From assembly GCF_022539665.2 (NCBI RefSeq), contig NC_081337.1, forward strand, positions 5,184,679 to 5,248,678: 64,000 nt of DNA, in the 5' to 3' direction. The notes beneath the pieces were generated by a model. It made no database searches. It saw only the letters and a program-made list of their open reading frames with translations, and had not been told where the DNA came from. The stretch comes from Daphnia carinata. Taxonomy: Eukaryota; Arthropoda; Branchiopoda; Diplostraca; Daphniidae. Below are positions 38,850 to 51,028 of the stretch, one piece after another (the first letter of the stretch is position 1; each line of letters starts with the position of its first letter). The position numbers and the translations under genes are program-made.

Positions 38850-40216
38850 CAGAATTAGCCTCGAGTTCTGTCCTTGTCCGGAATTAGTGGAGCTTCAAGC
38901 GGTTGACAACAACGTTTGGGGTTTCGACAAGGAGTTCACGCCACAAAAAAGTGCTGCAAATCGAGCGAATAATCGGCAAGGGGTGTTAGTTGAAGCAACT
39001 TCCTTTGGAAAGAGTGCTAACACTTAAAATGTACTTGGGGCGCTGGTTGTCTCTGTAATAGAAAAGCGGTTTTAATTGAAATTGTTAACCAACCAAAAGA
39101 GGGCGATGCCGGAACTTCCAAGGACATATGCGACGCCTGACGTACCTTTTGTACTGGATTACACACCTGTATTCCTGTGTTTTCATGAGCACGGTTTTCG
39201 TTTCAAATTTTGCCGTATCACATTGAATAGCCAATAGGAACGCCCGTTATCCATCCGAATCATTTCATTGTCGGCTCCTCCTCATAGTATCCGGCTTCTT
39301 GTACGTTATACTTCGGAAATTCCTACACAACATACCTAATAAAAAAAAAATTGGACATGCTGCATAACTGACTAGCGATTCAAAAGCAGAATGAAATGAG
39401 GCAGATTAAAGTCAGTTTTGCTGTGAAAATTAGAACTTTCGACAACAGATTTTGAAGGTTCTTCAGCAAGAGGGCGATAGGAAACCATCAGTAATATGTG
39501 AGGAAAACCTTTCACGAATTACATAACCAACAAAGAAAAACGAAAGATGTTAGTTCTGTTTGCAAAACAGCTGGAAACTAGTATCCTTCGCAATCACCAC
39601 CACTCAACTAATGGCTTCTGCCAGGTCACTGTGCGACTGGTATTATAGAAAACATTGTAACACAACCGTGCTACCCCTTACGTTAAGCTAAGTTCGAGCA
39701 ACTTGACAGAAAAAGTGTCAGTGCCAATAAGGTATTCTTTTTAATGTGCTAATGATGATGGGTGTCACTTCAACTCTTTAAAACGCTCGTAATATAAGAA
39801 CATTTCCGACCGCGACTTACCTTTAAACTAATGGCAATTTACAGCTCCAACTTAACATGATGTGGTTGATGTTTACTTGTCCAAGATTGTTACTTGTCCA
39901 AGATTGCACAAATTCAAGATGCAATGGAAAAGTTGAAAGCAAGAACAGCTCCAGAATTCTACTACAAAATTTACTGGATTACTAATAGTCTGAACAAATT
40001 GAATGTCTAAGTTTCTCACCTCACGTGTCTCCTCTACTATTTTTACCGTCCTTTTCTGTGAAGATATGGAGAAATAAAGCAAATACATGATGCAACATTT
40101 CGTTCGTCTAGAAAATACCGAACAGACACCTATTTATTGGCATCGCCGATTTCATCAAGACACTGCAGGTCTGACGCAATTAATTATGTTTACCTTGATA
40201 ATTTCCTTTTAAAAAA
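38850..40216. other. No gene recognised
   Basis: An AT-rich stretch upstream of the phospholipase-D-like gene. Short open frames have no paired splice signals and no recognisable protein character. It likely holds the promoter of that gene and, at its right end, the region upstream of the TATA box at 40217. Confidence 0.5.
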
Positions 40217-40224
40217 TATAAATA
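40217..40224 (+). promoter_or_regulatory. TATA box
   Basis: TATAAATA, with a TCACT initiator-like site about 38 bases downstream and the ATG of a small ORF at 40289. It suggests a short transcript heading towards the HLCS 3' end. Confidence 0.35.
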
Positions 40225-40288
40225 CGGCTAGAAGCTGCCCGTGTGTAGTGCCAATCACTGTTAATTCACGCTTACGTTAATTCGCGTC

Positions 40289-40504
40289 ATGGCCATATTT
40301 AGCCTTTGCCAAGCGCCTTTGATTACTTCGTTTTTAGTGACAGGAAAGATGTATACTTGGAGATCTAAAAACAGATACATTATACATGAATCACTCCCAT
40401 CAGAAGGCCCAGAAACTTGGGCAATAATACTGGGGCTATTTGACTATTTGGGCGGTTCTCTTACTGGAATTAACATTAACTTTCAAGTTTCACATGCCTT
40501 CTGA
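40289..40504 (+). CDS. Small hypothetical ORF
   Basis: 71 codons from ATG to TGA, with a TATA-like element 72 bases upstream of the ATG. The peptide begins MAIFSLCQAPLITSFLVTG and is not recognised. An internal tttttag acceptor-like site after codon 15 means the block could be split. It ends 43 bases from the HLCS stop on the opposite strand, so any transcript would overlap the HLCS 3' UTR in antisense. Real coding status is doubtful. Confidence 0.25.
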   Translation: MAIFSLCQAPLITSFLVTGKMYTWRSKNRYIIHESLPSEGPETWAIILGLFDYLGGSLTGININFQVSHAF

Positions 40505-40547
40505 AGTTTCATTTACTTACGGGTACTCGCATTTCGGACAGACTGGT

Positions 40548-42401
40548 TTATCTCTGTGTTTTGGGGGCTATCAATCCATTTAGCATATCAAATGAATTGC
40601 CGTCTGGGTGCACTGTGATGCTTGGCCCCTCTCGAGGCTGTACACGAAGGAAACCAAACTCGTCGATGCCCACAATTTGGGCACGTACTATTTCATCATT
40701 AGCCGTTCGGACAGTCACCTCTGTTCCGTTGCCATGCAGCCAGTGTTGGTGATATAACGCCAAGACTTGATCCAATCGACCAGAATATATTAAAGTAACC
40801 AACTCCTCCAACTGATTGAAGACGGCAGCAAGGAAGTGCTCTAGTGAGAGCGGCCGAGTTTCTCCTGCTTGGCGAATGAGCTCATTCAGGCACAGTGTTG
40901 GTTTTTGATTGCTCAAATTCACTCCACAGCCAATTGTTGCAGTGACTTGTGAACCCATAATTGAAGTGGTTACCAGAATTCCACCAATTTTGATAGTCTT
41001 TCCTTCAGACTTATCTTGATAGCAGATATCGTTAGGCCACTTGATACCCAACGGCAAATCCTTTTGAAATTATGTGAAGTTATTCAGAATTTCTACTCCC
41101 ACGCAATTTAATCCAATTGTTTCACGTACCTGACAATGTGGAAGTTTTTTGGCCGCTAACACTGTGGCCAGGGCTACAATGTGTTGAAAAATAGACAAGT
41201 GTCGTCCAAGTTCCGATTGCAGCGCGAACTGCATCCGCAAAGAGAACATAGCGCAACCTTCAGGACTCATCCAAACATTTCCACTCCGTCCTCTACCTTG
41301 GTTCTGGCGCCGTGCTACCACAACCAAACCATCGGGAAATGAGTCACTTCCTTCCAGAATTGAGTGGGTTGATTCAACCACGTCGAAATACAAGCAAGTT
41401 CGACCCAGGATTTTGGTTTTAAGCGTCTTTGTAACAGAGATAGACGACGATCAGCAAATTAACGATAGGTTAAACAAAAACTGCAATTACTTACATCAAA
41501 ATAGTCACGATGATTGAACCTCGAGCTTATATTTCTTCGCACAATAATAGGCTGCTCTTGATTGTTCATGGGAAAAGACTTTTTGATTTCAAGTGTCATC
41601 ATATCAGCCGATTGCCGGCCAAAGTTACGGAAAAAAGCTTCCTGATGATAAGGTTCAGCAATTAGATGGCCAACTATTTGCTGTAATTCGTTAGGTGGCC
41701 CTTCCGGATTATAAACTCGTGACTTAAAGCGGAAATGTTGTTCTAGGATAGGCGGGAGAGCTTCAGCAAAATCAAGCTTTTCAACAGGTGAGAGGAGCAT
41801 GCCTTGGTCAGATGCGTACTTCACAAAGCCTTGCAATTGGCTTCCTGTAAGCCATTTTGGAGAGAAAGGATGTAAAGACAGACATTGTCCACCTTTGGCG
41901 AGATACTCTTCTAAGGGAATGCGTAAATCATCATCAGCCCACTCGGAAGCCAGAACTAAAAGGCTCGTGTTCCCCAACCATGCTTTTTTTGAACGAAAAG
42001 AGACGGCATCGAGTTGATAAAGGGCATAGCTGTCAATTAATATTAGAATTTAAAAATTGGGAAAAACTAAATACAAATAAACTAACAACTGCCATACCAA
42101 TCCGGTTCTAGTATGGACTCGAAGAGTGCTCGATAATGCTGGAAAGCTTCCTTATCCTTCGCACATATAAGAATGTTAGGCGGTCTTAGGTGGTTGGCTG
42201 AAGACATCAGCATTTTCACAAATCTCACAGTCCCGGCAATTTTAGCTACCTATTAGCAATTCATGGTAAAACGAAGAAATTCTTGTAAACTGATTAATTT
42301 CACAACTTACGAAAAACTTGAAACAGATTGAAGGATGAAAATACCTGGAAACGAAAAAAAGAACCCTTAAAAACACGATAGTGTACCTTTCGCAGTAACA
42401 T
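40548..42401 (-). CDS. HLCS: Holocarboxylase synthetase (biotin-protein ligase)
   Basis: Activates biotin to biotinyl-5'-AMP and transfers it to the lysine of carboxylases in cytosol and mitochondria. Six exons, high to low: 42387-42401, 42311-42344, 42098-42245, 41495-42029, 41130-41426, 40548-41060 (1542 bases, 513 residues). The catalytic domain shows the biotinyl-AMP loop GRGRSGNVW (residues 288-296) and KWPNDI (350-355), and the protein ends with the C-terminal domain motif HPDGNSFDML. Residues before about 245 match the animal HLCS N-terminal region (NTSLLVLASEWADDDLRIPL) but are shorter than in human. The first two exons and the acceptor at 42245 are less certain; a second acceptor four bases upstream would break the frame. 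The resulting start MLLRKVFSSFNLFQVF is basic and amphipathic, compatible with mitochondrial import. Confidence 0.9.
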
Positions 42402-42475
42402 AAAGTGTGTATTGCGGCGTTAAGGGGGAGAAAAAGGGAAATTGTTATGATACAAAACACTGTTGGCCATCGATG
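42402..42475 (-). promoter_or_regulatory. 74-base gap between SNIP1 stop and HLCS ATG
   Basis: Both genes run on the minus strand. No AATAAA is evident in the gap, so the SNIP1 3' end must overlap the start of HLCS, or HLCS must use a promoter inside SNIP1. The gap holds a pyrimidine-rich stretch (ccctttttctccccc) upstream of the HLCS ATG. Confidence 0.4.
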
Positions 42476-43438
42476 TCACTGCCCTACTCCCATATCGTCC
42501 AAGCTAGCGTCTGTTTTACTTTCTTCGTGAAGGAGAACGTATTCGCGGGAGCTGAAACCAAACTTGACAACATCCTTCTCAAAGAGTTCCACGTAGCGTT
42601 TCGATTCAATTTTCTGGTTGTTCACAAAGGTACCATTCGCAGCTTCAAGATCAATTATGTATGGCCTGACAGTACGACCTGCAGTGCCATCTGGACGATC
42701 GTAGTTTACCAGCCGAAACTGGATCGCGGCATGTTGCTTCGAGCAAGAAGGATGGTCAATTGGAATATCAGCAACTTTGCGATCTCTGCCGATTAAGTAG
42801 GCGCTTTGACGGTGAAGGTACAATGTAGGTAAAGTCTCATCTCCCTTGAAGACGTAAAAACGCCACCGGCGCTTGGGAATTCTGGCTTCAGGTGGTTCAC
42901 TGTATTTGACCACAACTCCATTAAAAACATTTTTCTCCTCTGTTAATTTGCCAGACAGCCCAAAATTAGGTTTTTGCTTTTCAACTGGTACTTCTTCCTC
43001 TGCTTCATCTTTGACTTGTTGGCCATACTGATAGTTGGCAGCTTCAGCATCTTCACTTCGAGGACTTTTTCGTCTAGGCTGCTTAAAAGGCCTAGATGTT
43101 CTATCTTCTCGGGGTGGTTGATCATAGTGTCTGGAAGATCCTTCTTTGGGGTGTGAATGTTTCATGCTTCTTTCATCATCACTAATTGGTTCTTTTTTTA
43201 TTTTAACTGGAATCGGTGGGTCATTTCTCCATTTACTTTCTGAGTGGGGTAAACGTGAATCCTGTCTTCTGCTCTCCAATTTTTTGCTTCTTTCGTAGCT
43301 ATCATTCCTTGCGTGATAAGCGTCACTTCGTGATGTTTTTCGTGGTGGGGAAGGATCACGATGTTCACGACGTCTATGAGACTTGCCTCTATCATGAGAC
43401 CTCTTAGGACTCCTAGATTCTTCGTTGTGCTTTACCAT
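42476..43438 (-). CDS. SNIP1: Smad nuclear-interacting protein 1 homologue
   Basis: Nuclear FHA-domain protein of the activated spliceosome/RES-like complexes, also linked to TGF-beta and NF-kB co-regulation and miRNA processing in other animals. Single exon, 320 residues. Residues 1-130 are Arg/Ser/His-rich (RS-like). The conserved KPNFGLSGKL (156-165) and VVVKYSEPPEARIPKRRW (175-192) precede the FHA domain at about 206-290. FHA phosphothreonine-binding residues are recognisable in YLIGRDRK, HPSCSKQHA and NGTFVN. The usual acidic C-terminal extension is short here. The ATG has a good context (accATGg). It is stacked 74 bases upstream of HLCS and divergent from the first sulfotransferase. Confidence 0.95.
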   Translation of the reverse strand: MVKHNEESRSPKRSHDRGKSHRRREHRDPSPPRKTSRSDAYHARNDSYERSKKLESRRQDSRLPHSESKWRNDPPIPVKIKKEPISDDERSMKHSHPKEGSSRHYDQPPREDRTSRPFKQPRRKSPRSEDAEAANYQYGQQVKDEAEEEVPVEKQKPNFGLSGKLTEEKNVFNGVVVKYSEPPEARIPKRRWRFYVFKGDETLPTLYLHRQSAYLIGRDRKVADIPIDHPSCSKQHAAIQFRLVNYDRPDGTAGRTVRPYIIDLEAANGTFVNNQKIESKRYVELFEKDVVKFGFSSREYVLLHEESKTDASLDDMGVGQ

Positions 43439-44132
43439 GGCGAGTCAAATGAAACAAGACAAGATAAACACGTGTTCTCTTTAGTTACCTGAAAACTTTT
43501 ACGCACTATCCAGAGTAATGAAACTGAATGGAATCAAAGCTTCAGTTAATAGCAGAACGAGATCAAACTTTTGTGTACTTGAATGCTTACAAACGCGTTA
43601 AAATGGTGTCGTTGAGTTTGGTAACTAGAGCGTTGCCAGATTTGCGCTTACAATCGCCACCTGTAAACCAAACACCTAGTTATTTATTTTTTAATAGAAT
43701 ACTCCTTCCTTAAGTCCTAATAAAAGTTAAGATTGTTTACCTTAAAACAGAAAATAGAAAACTTATTCATCCGGCATTGAGCATAAAGATTTTTTTCTTT
43801 TACATGGTTACAAATTGCCAATACGAAATTGATTTTCAGATTTAAAAAAATTAACACAAGCGACTGAAATTGAAATTGCTCATATTATTATTTGACAACG
43901 AATGCAGTACGACATTTTTGCAATCCGATAAGCTTATCTCGAATTTATCTTTAGTAAGCGCGTATTTTTCAAAACGACCGATGAGCAATAGAATTTCTGT
44001 GTACTACTTCTTTACGCTGCTAGAGTACTAGGTTTGAAACGGTACCTTTAAACTAGCGCAGGGGGTCGCTGTCGTTCAGCCTGTTGTTTTCTTTTCGCTC
44101 AGTCTAGCTTTCGCTTTTGGCCTGGACGTACA
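43439..44132. promoter_or_regulatory. Divergent promoter region SNIP1 / sulfotransferase 1
   Basis: 694 bases between two start codons facing away from each other. On the plus side, a ctcagtct initiator-like site lies about 35 bases upstream of the sulfotransferase ATG. No TATA box or coding exon is evident. The interval should contain both promoters. Confidence 0.4.
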
Positions 44133-45977
44133 ATGTTACACAACGAAGAAGTCTCGACGCCGAAATCAGTGGAAGATGAAATTCTTGCCGAATGGAACGT
44201 GGAATTTCGTAAAGTAGAGAAATCGCTGAATGGAGATTTTAAAGAACACTTCCCAAACGTCGATGGATTTGTAAGAAGCGAGCCCGGTGGTTTTTTTATG
44301 ATGGACGAGTACTCGCACCACGCAGAAAAAATCTATCGTTTTCAACCAAGAAGTGACGACGTTTGGATCACAACCTTCCCAAAATGTGGTAATTACATTT
44401 TCTTTTATCTGTTTGGCTTTGAAAAATAGATCGTCATTTTGTTTGTAGTTGGTTATAAGAACAGACACGGCAATTCTAATGTCAAAATAGTTCACGAAGA
44501 CTTTACGATATTTTACAAAAAAAGGGGCGTTAATGGGGGCTTTATTTCCCCATCCCTTTAAAAAAAAATTGTATTCGTATTTTGAATAACAACGTCAAAT
44601 CATTCGTGATTTACGCGCCTTTTAAGTTAAGGAGCCCCTCCGCTATAGACTACCGCTGCCCTTAAATTCGTTGTTTCTAACTCAATAAGCTATTAAGGCT
44701 AGACTTCGAGGCAAATAGTTTACATGGCAACATGGCGTTTTTGCGCACCAAATTCGAACTACAGCAAAATAAAAGGAGGTGTTATCCATCCGTCGTCGAG
44801 AATGTTTAACCAGTTAATTTTGATCAATTCAGGAACAACATGGACGCAAGAATTGGTTTGGATGATCATGAACAACTGCGACAAGATGAAAGCGAAGGCG
44901 CCTATAATAATTCGATCACCATTTCTAGAGTAAGTATATTTTTCAAATAAATAGCTTAACGAGACGCTTCCGTTACTCAATTTCATGGCCCCATTTTAGA
45001 TTTCCCTACATGTTGAGACCGGGAATCATGCCAGCAGAAATGACACAAATGATGCCCACTCTTGAAATGGTTGATGCAATGCCTTCACCAAGGGTCATTA
45101 AGAGCCACCTTCCATTTTTTCTTCTTCACCCAAAACTGTTGGATACTTGCAAAGTAATCATTATTTCTTCACCCTATTTCTAAAACACGAGCCTTGCAAT
45201 AATGCACTTGTTTAGGTGGTTTACGTGGCCCGCAACCCAAAAGACGTAATGGTTTCATTTTTCTATCATCACCAACTAATGGACGTTCACGGATTTGAAG
45301 GGGACATTGAGAAATTCGCTCAATATTTTATGGACGATGAAAGTATGAAGTGTTGTACAATTCACTTAAGCGTATCATTTACTCATTATGTGATTTCAAA
45401 TTCAGTCATGTTTTCCCCCTTTTTCCCTCACATTCTGGATGCGTGGAACAAACGCCATCATCCCAACATTCTTTTTCTTTTCTACGAAGATATGAAAAAG
45501 GTATCCTCTTATCACGATTACGGGCGTACACAGAGCATACAAGTAATGTTTTTTTTAATTTGAAAAAATAGGATCTACGCGGAGAAATTGAAAAGGTCGC
45601 CAAATTTCTCGGTCAATCGCTTTCGGAAGAGCAACTCACGGATTTGAGAGAACATTTACGCTTCGAGAACTGTGCAAAGAACGAGTCAATGAACATGGAA
45701 GTTGCCAAGCAATTTGGCAATATGAATAAAGATGGCCACTTTATACGCAAAGGTATTAAACGGTCTAACCACTAGAATTATAACTAAAGTAAATGAAACT
45801 ATGTATGCCACTTACCTTCAACACTTAATTGCTGGTGCTTTTGTTGTCGCAGGCAAAACTGGCGATTGGAAAAACCATTTTGGTCCGGAGCTGAATAAGC
45901 GCATCGATGAGTGGATTGATAAAAACCTGAGCGGCACCGATCTCAAGTTTGTTACAGAACTTGAATTCCAAGATTGA
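44133..45977 (+). CDS. Cytosolic sulfotransferase 1 of 3
   Basis: Transfers sulfonate from PAPS to small hydroxyl or amine acceptors in the cytosol; the acceptor is unknown. Seven exons: 44133-44388, 44833-44929, 45000-45153, 45216-45342, 45406-45500, 45572-45752, 45853-45977 (1035 bases, 344 residues). The 5'-phosphosulfate loop TFPKCGTTW begins at residue 81 with the usual Lys. The catalytic His is in KSHLPF (about 154). The 3'-phosphate motif is YVARNPKDVMVSFFYHH (172-188), and the end motif RKGKTGDWKNHF spans the last splice junction. A 40-50 residue N-terminal extension before the domain (DEILAEWNVEFRKVEKSL) is shared with copy 2. The exon plan matches copy 2 exactly, which points to tandem duplication. 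Confidence 0.92.
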
Positions 45978-46506
45978 CCGCTTCACCACACCATAGTCTG
46001 CTGATTAGATGCGACATCATTTCTAAGGATTTGGATTGCCGTGAAAAGAAAAAAACGATTCATAAGCTTTTTTTTTATTGCTTTAAAAAAAAATGCATCA
46101 ATTAAATATAGCGATAACTGTTAATCCCGCTTTGAAACTAAAATTTTATCGACTATTCATTTTGTCGAGAATTGGCAATCGCAAGAAAAAAAAAAGGCAA
46201 TTTAAAGAGGAGCTGGTCGTTCAAACCGAATCGAAACCGATTGTTGCCCCGATCTCTAACACCAGCAGTTTAGTTTCGGTTTCCGACCCGATTGTTTTGG
46301 TTCTTGCCGACACGAGACCGAAACCGAAAATACAGTCACGTGTTGTCAAACCAACATTGACACTGATGAAACTTACCCGCAAGCAATCGCATTTCCGAGT
46401 GCTACTTCGACTGCTAGTTCTAAAAGAACACGGAACGAAATCGGGGTCGCGCGTCCCCTTCTGGCCGTTTCAGTTTGTTTTCCCACCCGGACTGCGCACG
46501 TTTAAA

Positions 46507-47955
46507 ATGTTACGCGACGAAGAACGCTCGACGAATAGATCAGTTAAAGAAGATGAAATTCTCGCCGAATGGAACGTGAAATTTCGCAAGGTGGATCAAT
46601 CTTTGAGTGGAAACTTGAAGGAACATTTCCCGAATTGTGCGGAGCATGGATTTGTAACGAGCGAACCGGGTGGCTTTTTCTTGATGGACGAGTATTCACG
46701 CCATGCAGAAAAAATCTATCGCTTTCAACCAAGAAGCGACGATGTGTGGGTGGTAACATTTCCCAGATGTGGTAATTATCTTTTCCTTTACTTTTACAAC
46801 GACTTGTTCCATCTGGACGTCACATATCTCATTTATTTAGGGACAACATGGACGCAAGAACTGGTGTGGATGATCATGAATGACTGCGATAAAATTAGGG
46901 CAAAGGCACCTTTAATGGTTCGATCACCGTTCCTAGAGTATGTTTCTTTTTAGGATAATATTAATTAAACGTTTCCGTAATCAATCTGGCGATTCATTTT
47001 GCTCAATTTAAGATTACCATACATGTTGCCTTTCGACGCTACTTCACCAGAGATCAGAAACATGATGGTAACTCTTGAAACGATCGAGGAAATGCCTTCA
47101 CCAAGAATTATCAAAAGCCACCTTCCGTTCTTCCTACTTCATCCCAAATTGCTGGATACTTGCAAGGTGAATAACTGCTTTAAAACAATTTTCTAAATTA
47201 AGACGTCCAATGTTTTCTGATCAGGTGGTATACGTGGCTCGCAATCCAAAAGACGTCATAGTTTCGTGTTTCTACCACCACCGGCTATTTGATTTCCACT
47301 ATTTCGACGGAGACGTTGAGAAATTCGCACAATACTTCATGGATGGCGAAGGTAAAAAGGGATTTATATTATCATTTTCACCTTATCCTTTCAATTCATG
47401 TTCTGCTTCCATTCGTCCTTTAGTAATGTTCTCTCCATTTTTCCCGCACATCCTTGATGCCTGGAGTAAACGCCATCTTCCCAACATGCTCTTTCTTTTC
47501 TACGAAGACTTGAAAAAGGTAATTTACATTCACATCGTGCACGCAAATATAGATGAAGAAAAACAATGACGCAAAACAGGATTTACGCGGAGAAATTGAA
47601 AAGATAGCCAAGTTTCTCGGTAAATCGCTGGCGGAAGAGCAACTCGAGGATCTGAGAGAACACCTGCGCTTCGACAATTTTGCAAAGAACGAGTCTGTGA
47701 ACATGGAACCAGCCAAGCAATTTGGGCGTTTCAATCCCGACGGCCACTTTGTACGCAAAGGTTGATTGTCTATCCAATATGGCAAGTAACAGACGAATTT
47801 CATATTTAACGGCTTACGTGTTTGCAGGAAAAACGGGCGATTGGAAAAATCATTTCAGTCCGGAGATGAATCAGCGCATCGATGAATGGATTGAAAAAAA
47901 TCTGAATGGATGCGCAGATCTCAAGTTCGTAACCCAACTTGAATTCCAAGATTGA
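46507..47955 (+). CDS. Cytosolic sulfotransferase 2 of 3
   Basis: A paralogue of the upstream gene with the same seven-exon plan: 46507-46771, 46841-46937, 47013-47166, 47225-47351, 47424-47518, 47580-47760, 47828-47955 (1047 bases, 348 residues). The start at 46507 is chosen by alignment with copy 1 (MLRDEERST against MLHNEEVST), although the frame stays open for 138 codons further upstream to an ATG at 46093. The phosphosulfate loop reads TFPRCGTTW: the normally invariant, catalytically important Lys is Arg (residue 87). KSHLPF, YVARNPKDVIVSCFYHH and the RKG-GDWKNHF end motif are intact. All introns are under 80 bases. Activity on PAPS may be altered; the gene shows no breaks. Confidence 0.92.
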
Positions 47956-48360
47956 TCTTCCCTATCCCCAAATACAGGTTCAATGTCAAATCATTCTCAA
48001 AAATGACTCGCATACGTTTAATGTAAATGCGACACTACAACGAACTTAAATCGCAAAACAAGCCTATCGCATTAGAACATTTCGACAATGAGAGAAAGGG
48101 CAATGTACTTTATTTAGCTGCTTACTATTTATGCAAAGTTTCCCTCAAATCAGAGATGAACGATATTTTCGTACGATTTATCTATTTCAAGATGACCCTT
48201 TAACCCCGGGTCCCATTTTTTATGTTTGCTTCCTTCCTTATCTTCTCGCTGCAAATAACAAACGTTGATAAGCAATTTTGGTGCATCGTACGATTTTTAA
48301 GTTGCCGTTTAGTCTTGGAACGAATTCGGATCAATCGGGAACTTACTTATTACTTCGCAA

Positions 48361-49689
48361 ATGTCGCCCGGAAACGAAGAAGTGATCATGGCAACCACCA
48401 ATATTAAATTTGAAGTGATTCCAAAAACCCTGACTCGTCCATTTAAAGAGCATTTCCCTAGTTATACCGAAGGGTTGACCAGAGGCGATCCAGGTGGATT
48501 TGTTTTGACTCCAGAATACGCCAAACACGCGGATCAGCTGCGCAACTTTCAACCCAGAAATGACGACGTTTGGATAGTTACTTTCCCGAAATGCGGTAAG
48601 TAGTTTTTTTTTTTCCAATAAAAAAAAATTAATTGCAGCGAGGTATTGCGTTTAGGAACAACATGGACACAGGAATTGGTGTGGATGGTAATGAACGAAT
48701 GCGACGAGGAGGCTGGAAAACAGCCGTTGACGATACGATCTCCTTTCCTAGAGTACGTGCTATATGCCTTTCTAATTATTGTGCGTCCAATTAAGAACAT
48801 CCCGTGCTTGTTACCGTGGTCAGATTTCCTTATCTAACACCAGCACAAGCCGTAAACGAGCCACTGGAATTGAATAAAATGGTGCCAGTTAAAGCGATTG
48901 AAACGATGCCTTCGCCTCGACTCATCAAGACGCACCTGCCTCTATATCTACTTCACCCAAAGCTGCTCGATACCAGCAAGGTAGTCTACGTGGTGCGCAA
49001 TCCAAAGGACGTCATCGTTTCCTACTTTTACCACCATCGGCTCATCAAATTCCAGAATTATACGGGAACGCTAGAAGACTTTGCTCAGTATTTCATGGAC
49101 GATGAAGGTATGGATTATTCAATTTCAAATTGAAAAAAAACGTAACGTACTTGTTGATGGCTCTAGTTTTTTACGCGCCCTTCTTCCCTCACGCGTTGGA
49201 GGCATGGGCTCAACGTCATCATCCCAACATGCTCTTTCTTTTCTACGAGGACATGAATCACGTAACAGATTTCTCTTGATCCTGCATTCTACCATTTTGT
49301 GCTTTAATTGGAGGTAATCAATGACAGAACCTGAGGGGAGAAATTGAACGTGTTGCTGCTTTTCTTGGCAAAACCCTAACGGGCGAACAGCTGGCCAGAC
49401 TTGTTGCCCATCTTCGTTTCGAAACGTTTGGGAAAAACGATGCAGTCAATTTCGAAGCCAGCAAGAAAATGGGTTTTATGAACCCTGAAGGCCGTTTCAT
49501 TCGTAAAGGTACGATTGTTCCAATAACTTAAACGTACCCATTTAGAGAAAACGTAAAATTTCTTTTGCTACAGGGCAAATAGGAGACTGGAAAAATCATT
49601 TCAGTGCAGAATTGAACGAACGCATCGACCAGTGGATAGAGAAACATCTAGCTGGAACCGATTTAAAATTCACTACACAATTAGAATGA
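48361..49689 (+). CDS. Cytosolic sulfotransferase 3 of 3
   Basis: The most diverged copy. Six exons: 48361-48595, 48656-48752, 48824-49107, 49167-49261, 49328-49508, 49574-49689 (1008 bases, 335 residues). PAPS loop TFPKCGTTW (from residue 74), catalytic His in KTHLPLYLL, YVVRNPKDVIVSYFYHH, and the end motif RKGQIGDWKNHF. The exon between 48824 and 49107 corresponds to exons 3 and 4 of the other copies fused without an intron. The N-terminus is shorter and lacks the DEILAEWN segment. It has KTHLP, as in typical SULTs, rather than KSHLP. Confidence 0.92.
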
Positions 49690-51028
49690 CTTTCGTTCTG
49701 AAACTGGATGACGAGAGGTTGGTAAAAGAACACTGCCCTTATTTTCTAATTGGACTTTTCGATTTAAAATTTCGCCTATTTGGTGCTTTCTATCTACTAG
49801 AAATTACATTGTTTTTACTTACGTATGATCCAGTGGCTGTTGATTCAATACACTTAATTATTTTCACCACCTGGTGCACAACATTCAGACGTCATGTTGT
49901 GGCTAGTCTGGACCAAACTGAAAATGAAAATTCGTCTGCACTTTCTAGTAAAATCGATAGATGGCGATGAAGGTAAGGCCATCCTAGAAAAGGTACAAAA
50001 GAATAACACAAAACTGGACGAAACCGGTGAACCAGGTGTATCGAAGACAATTTTCACGGACAAAATTTGAAAAAAACAAAAACAAAAAAAAAAAAAAAAA
50101 CTATTTGAAAACATTCCATAATGAAATTGAAGATATGCCTTCGGCGTTTTTCGCATGTAAATAACCAGTCGCTATCTTTTTGATAGATGGTTTATTCAAA
50201 TGCGAGTTCATTTCCCATTCATCTTGCAGGTTCACTTATGCAAATGATGCCAAAAAAAACAAACAATAATGGATAACAAAACACTGGGGGACATAGGAAA
50301 CGAAAACAAGAAAACATTGTGATTCAATATAACAGGTTACACATATATAAATTAACCATTATGAACGATTGCCTTCTAAAGTAGGGCGTTGTCCAATATG
50401 TTTAATAACATCTTATGGATTTCCAATATATAATATTTATTTTTTAAAAGAAAGTTAAAAAAAAAAAAAAAAACACTTGTTGGAAGGGAGCCAAACCTCT
50501 TCTTAATTGACGCCAGATGGACTTTTAATTAAAACCCCAACACCTAACAAAATTGATGCAGTTAATGCGGAGGGCAAGTTTTAGTGACGAAATAAAACTA
50601 TTCATAACAGAAACTTGATCATTGAAAAGGGACAACGTAACAAGAGTCTTATTTCACGAGTGTTGCGAACCGAAACCAATTCCAACAAACAATGGGTAGA
50701 CATTAAGCGATAAGAGTTAAAATGAGAAATAATTGAATATTATAGTGCACCTGTAGTATACACTGGTACAGGTGAGCCGCCTGCGTGTATAATGTTTTAA
50801 CCGTGTACGCGCTTCGTCTTTTCAGATTTATTGCCACGTATTATCTTGTCATTTTTGTTGTTGTTGTTTTTTTCGTTAGTTCCCAGAGACTAGACGACTA
50901 TAAGATATGTACAGTGTCTGATGCAACACATTTTCATTTCGTGAGCGTGAAAATTGTTAGCGAACCGTGCCGTCGAGGGCCCTCACCATTTCACTTTCTC
51001 TCTAACAAATCTTCGTTTTTGCGGCACG
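49690..51028. other. Intergenic, convergent 3' ends
   Basis: Lies between the stop of sulfotransferase 3 (+) and the stop of the PDZ gene (-). It is AT-rich, with A runs near 50084-50100 and 50457-50474. No exon or recognisable RNA gene is seen. A TTTATT (AATAAA on the minus strand) near 50437 could serve the PDZ gene. Confidence 0.5.
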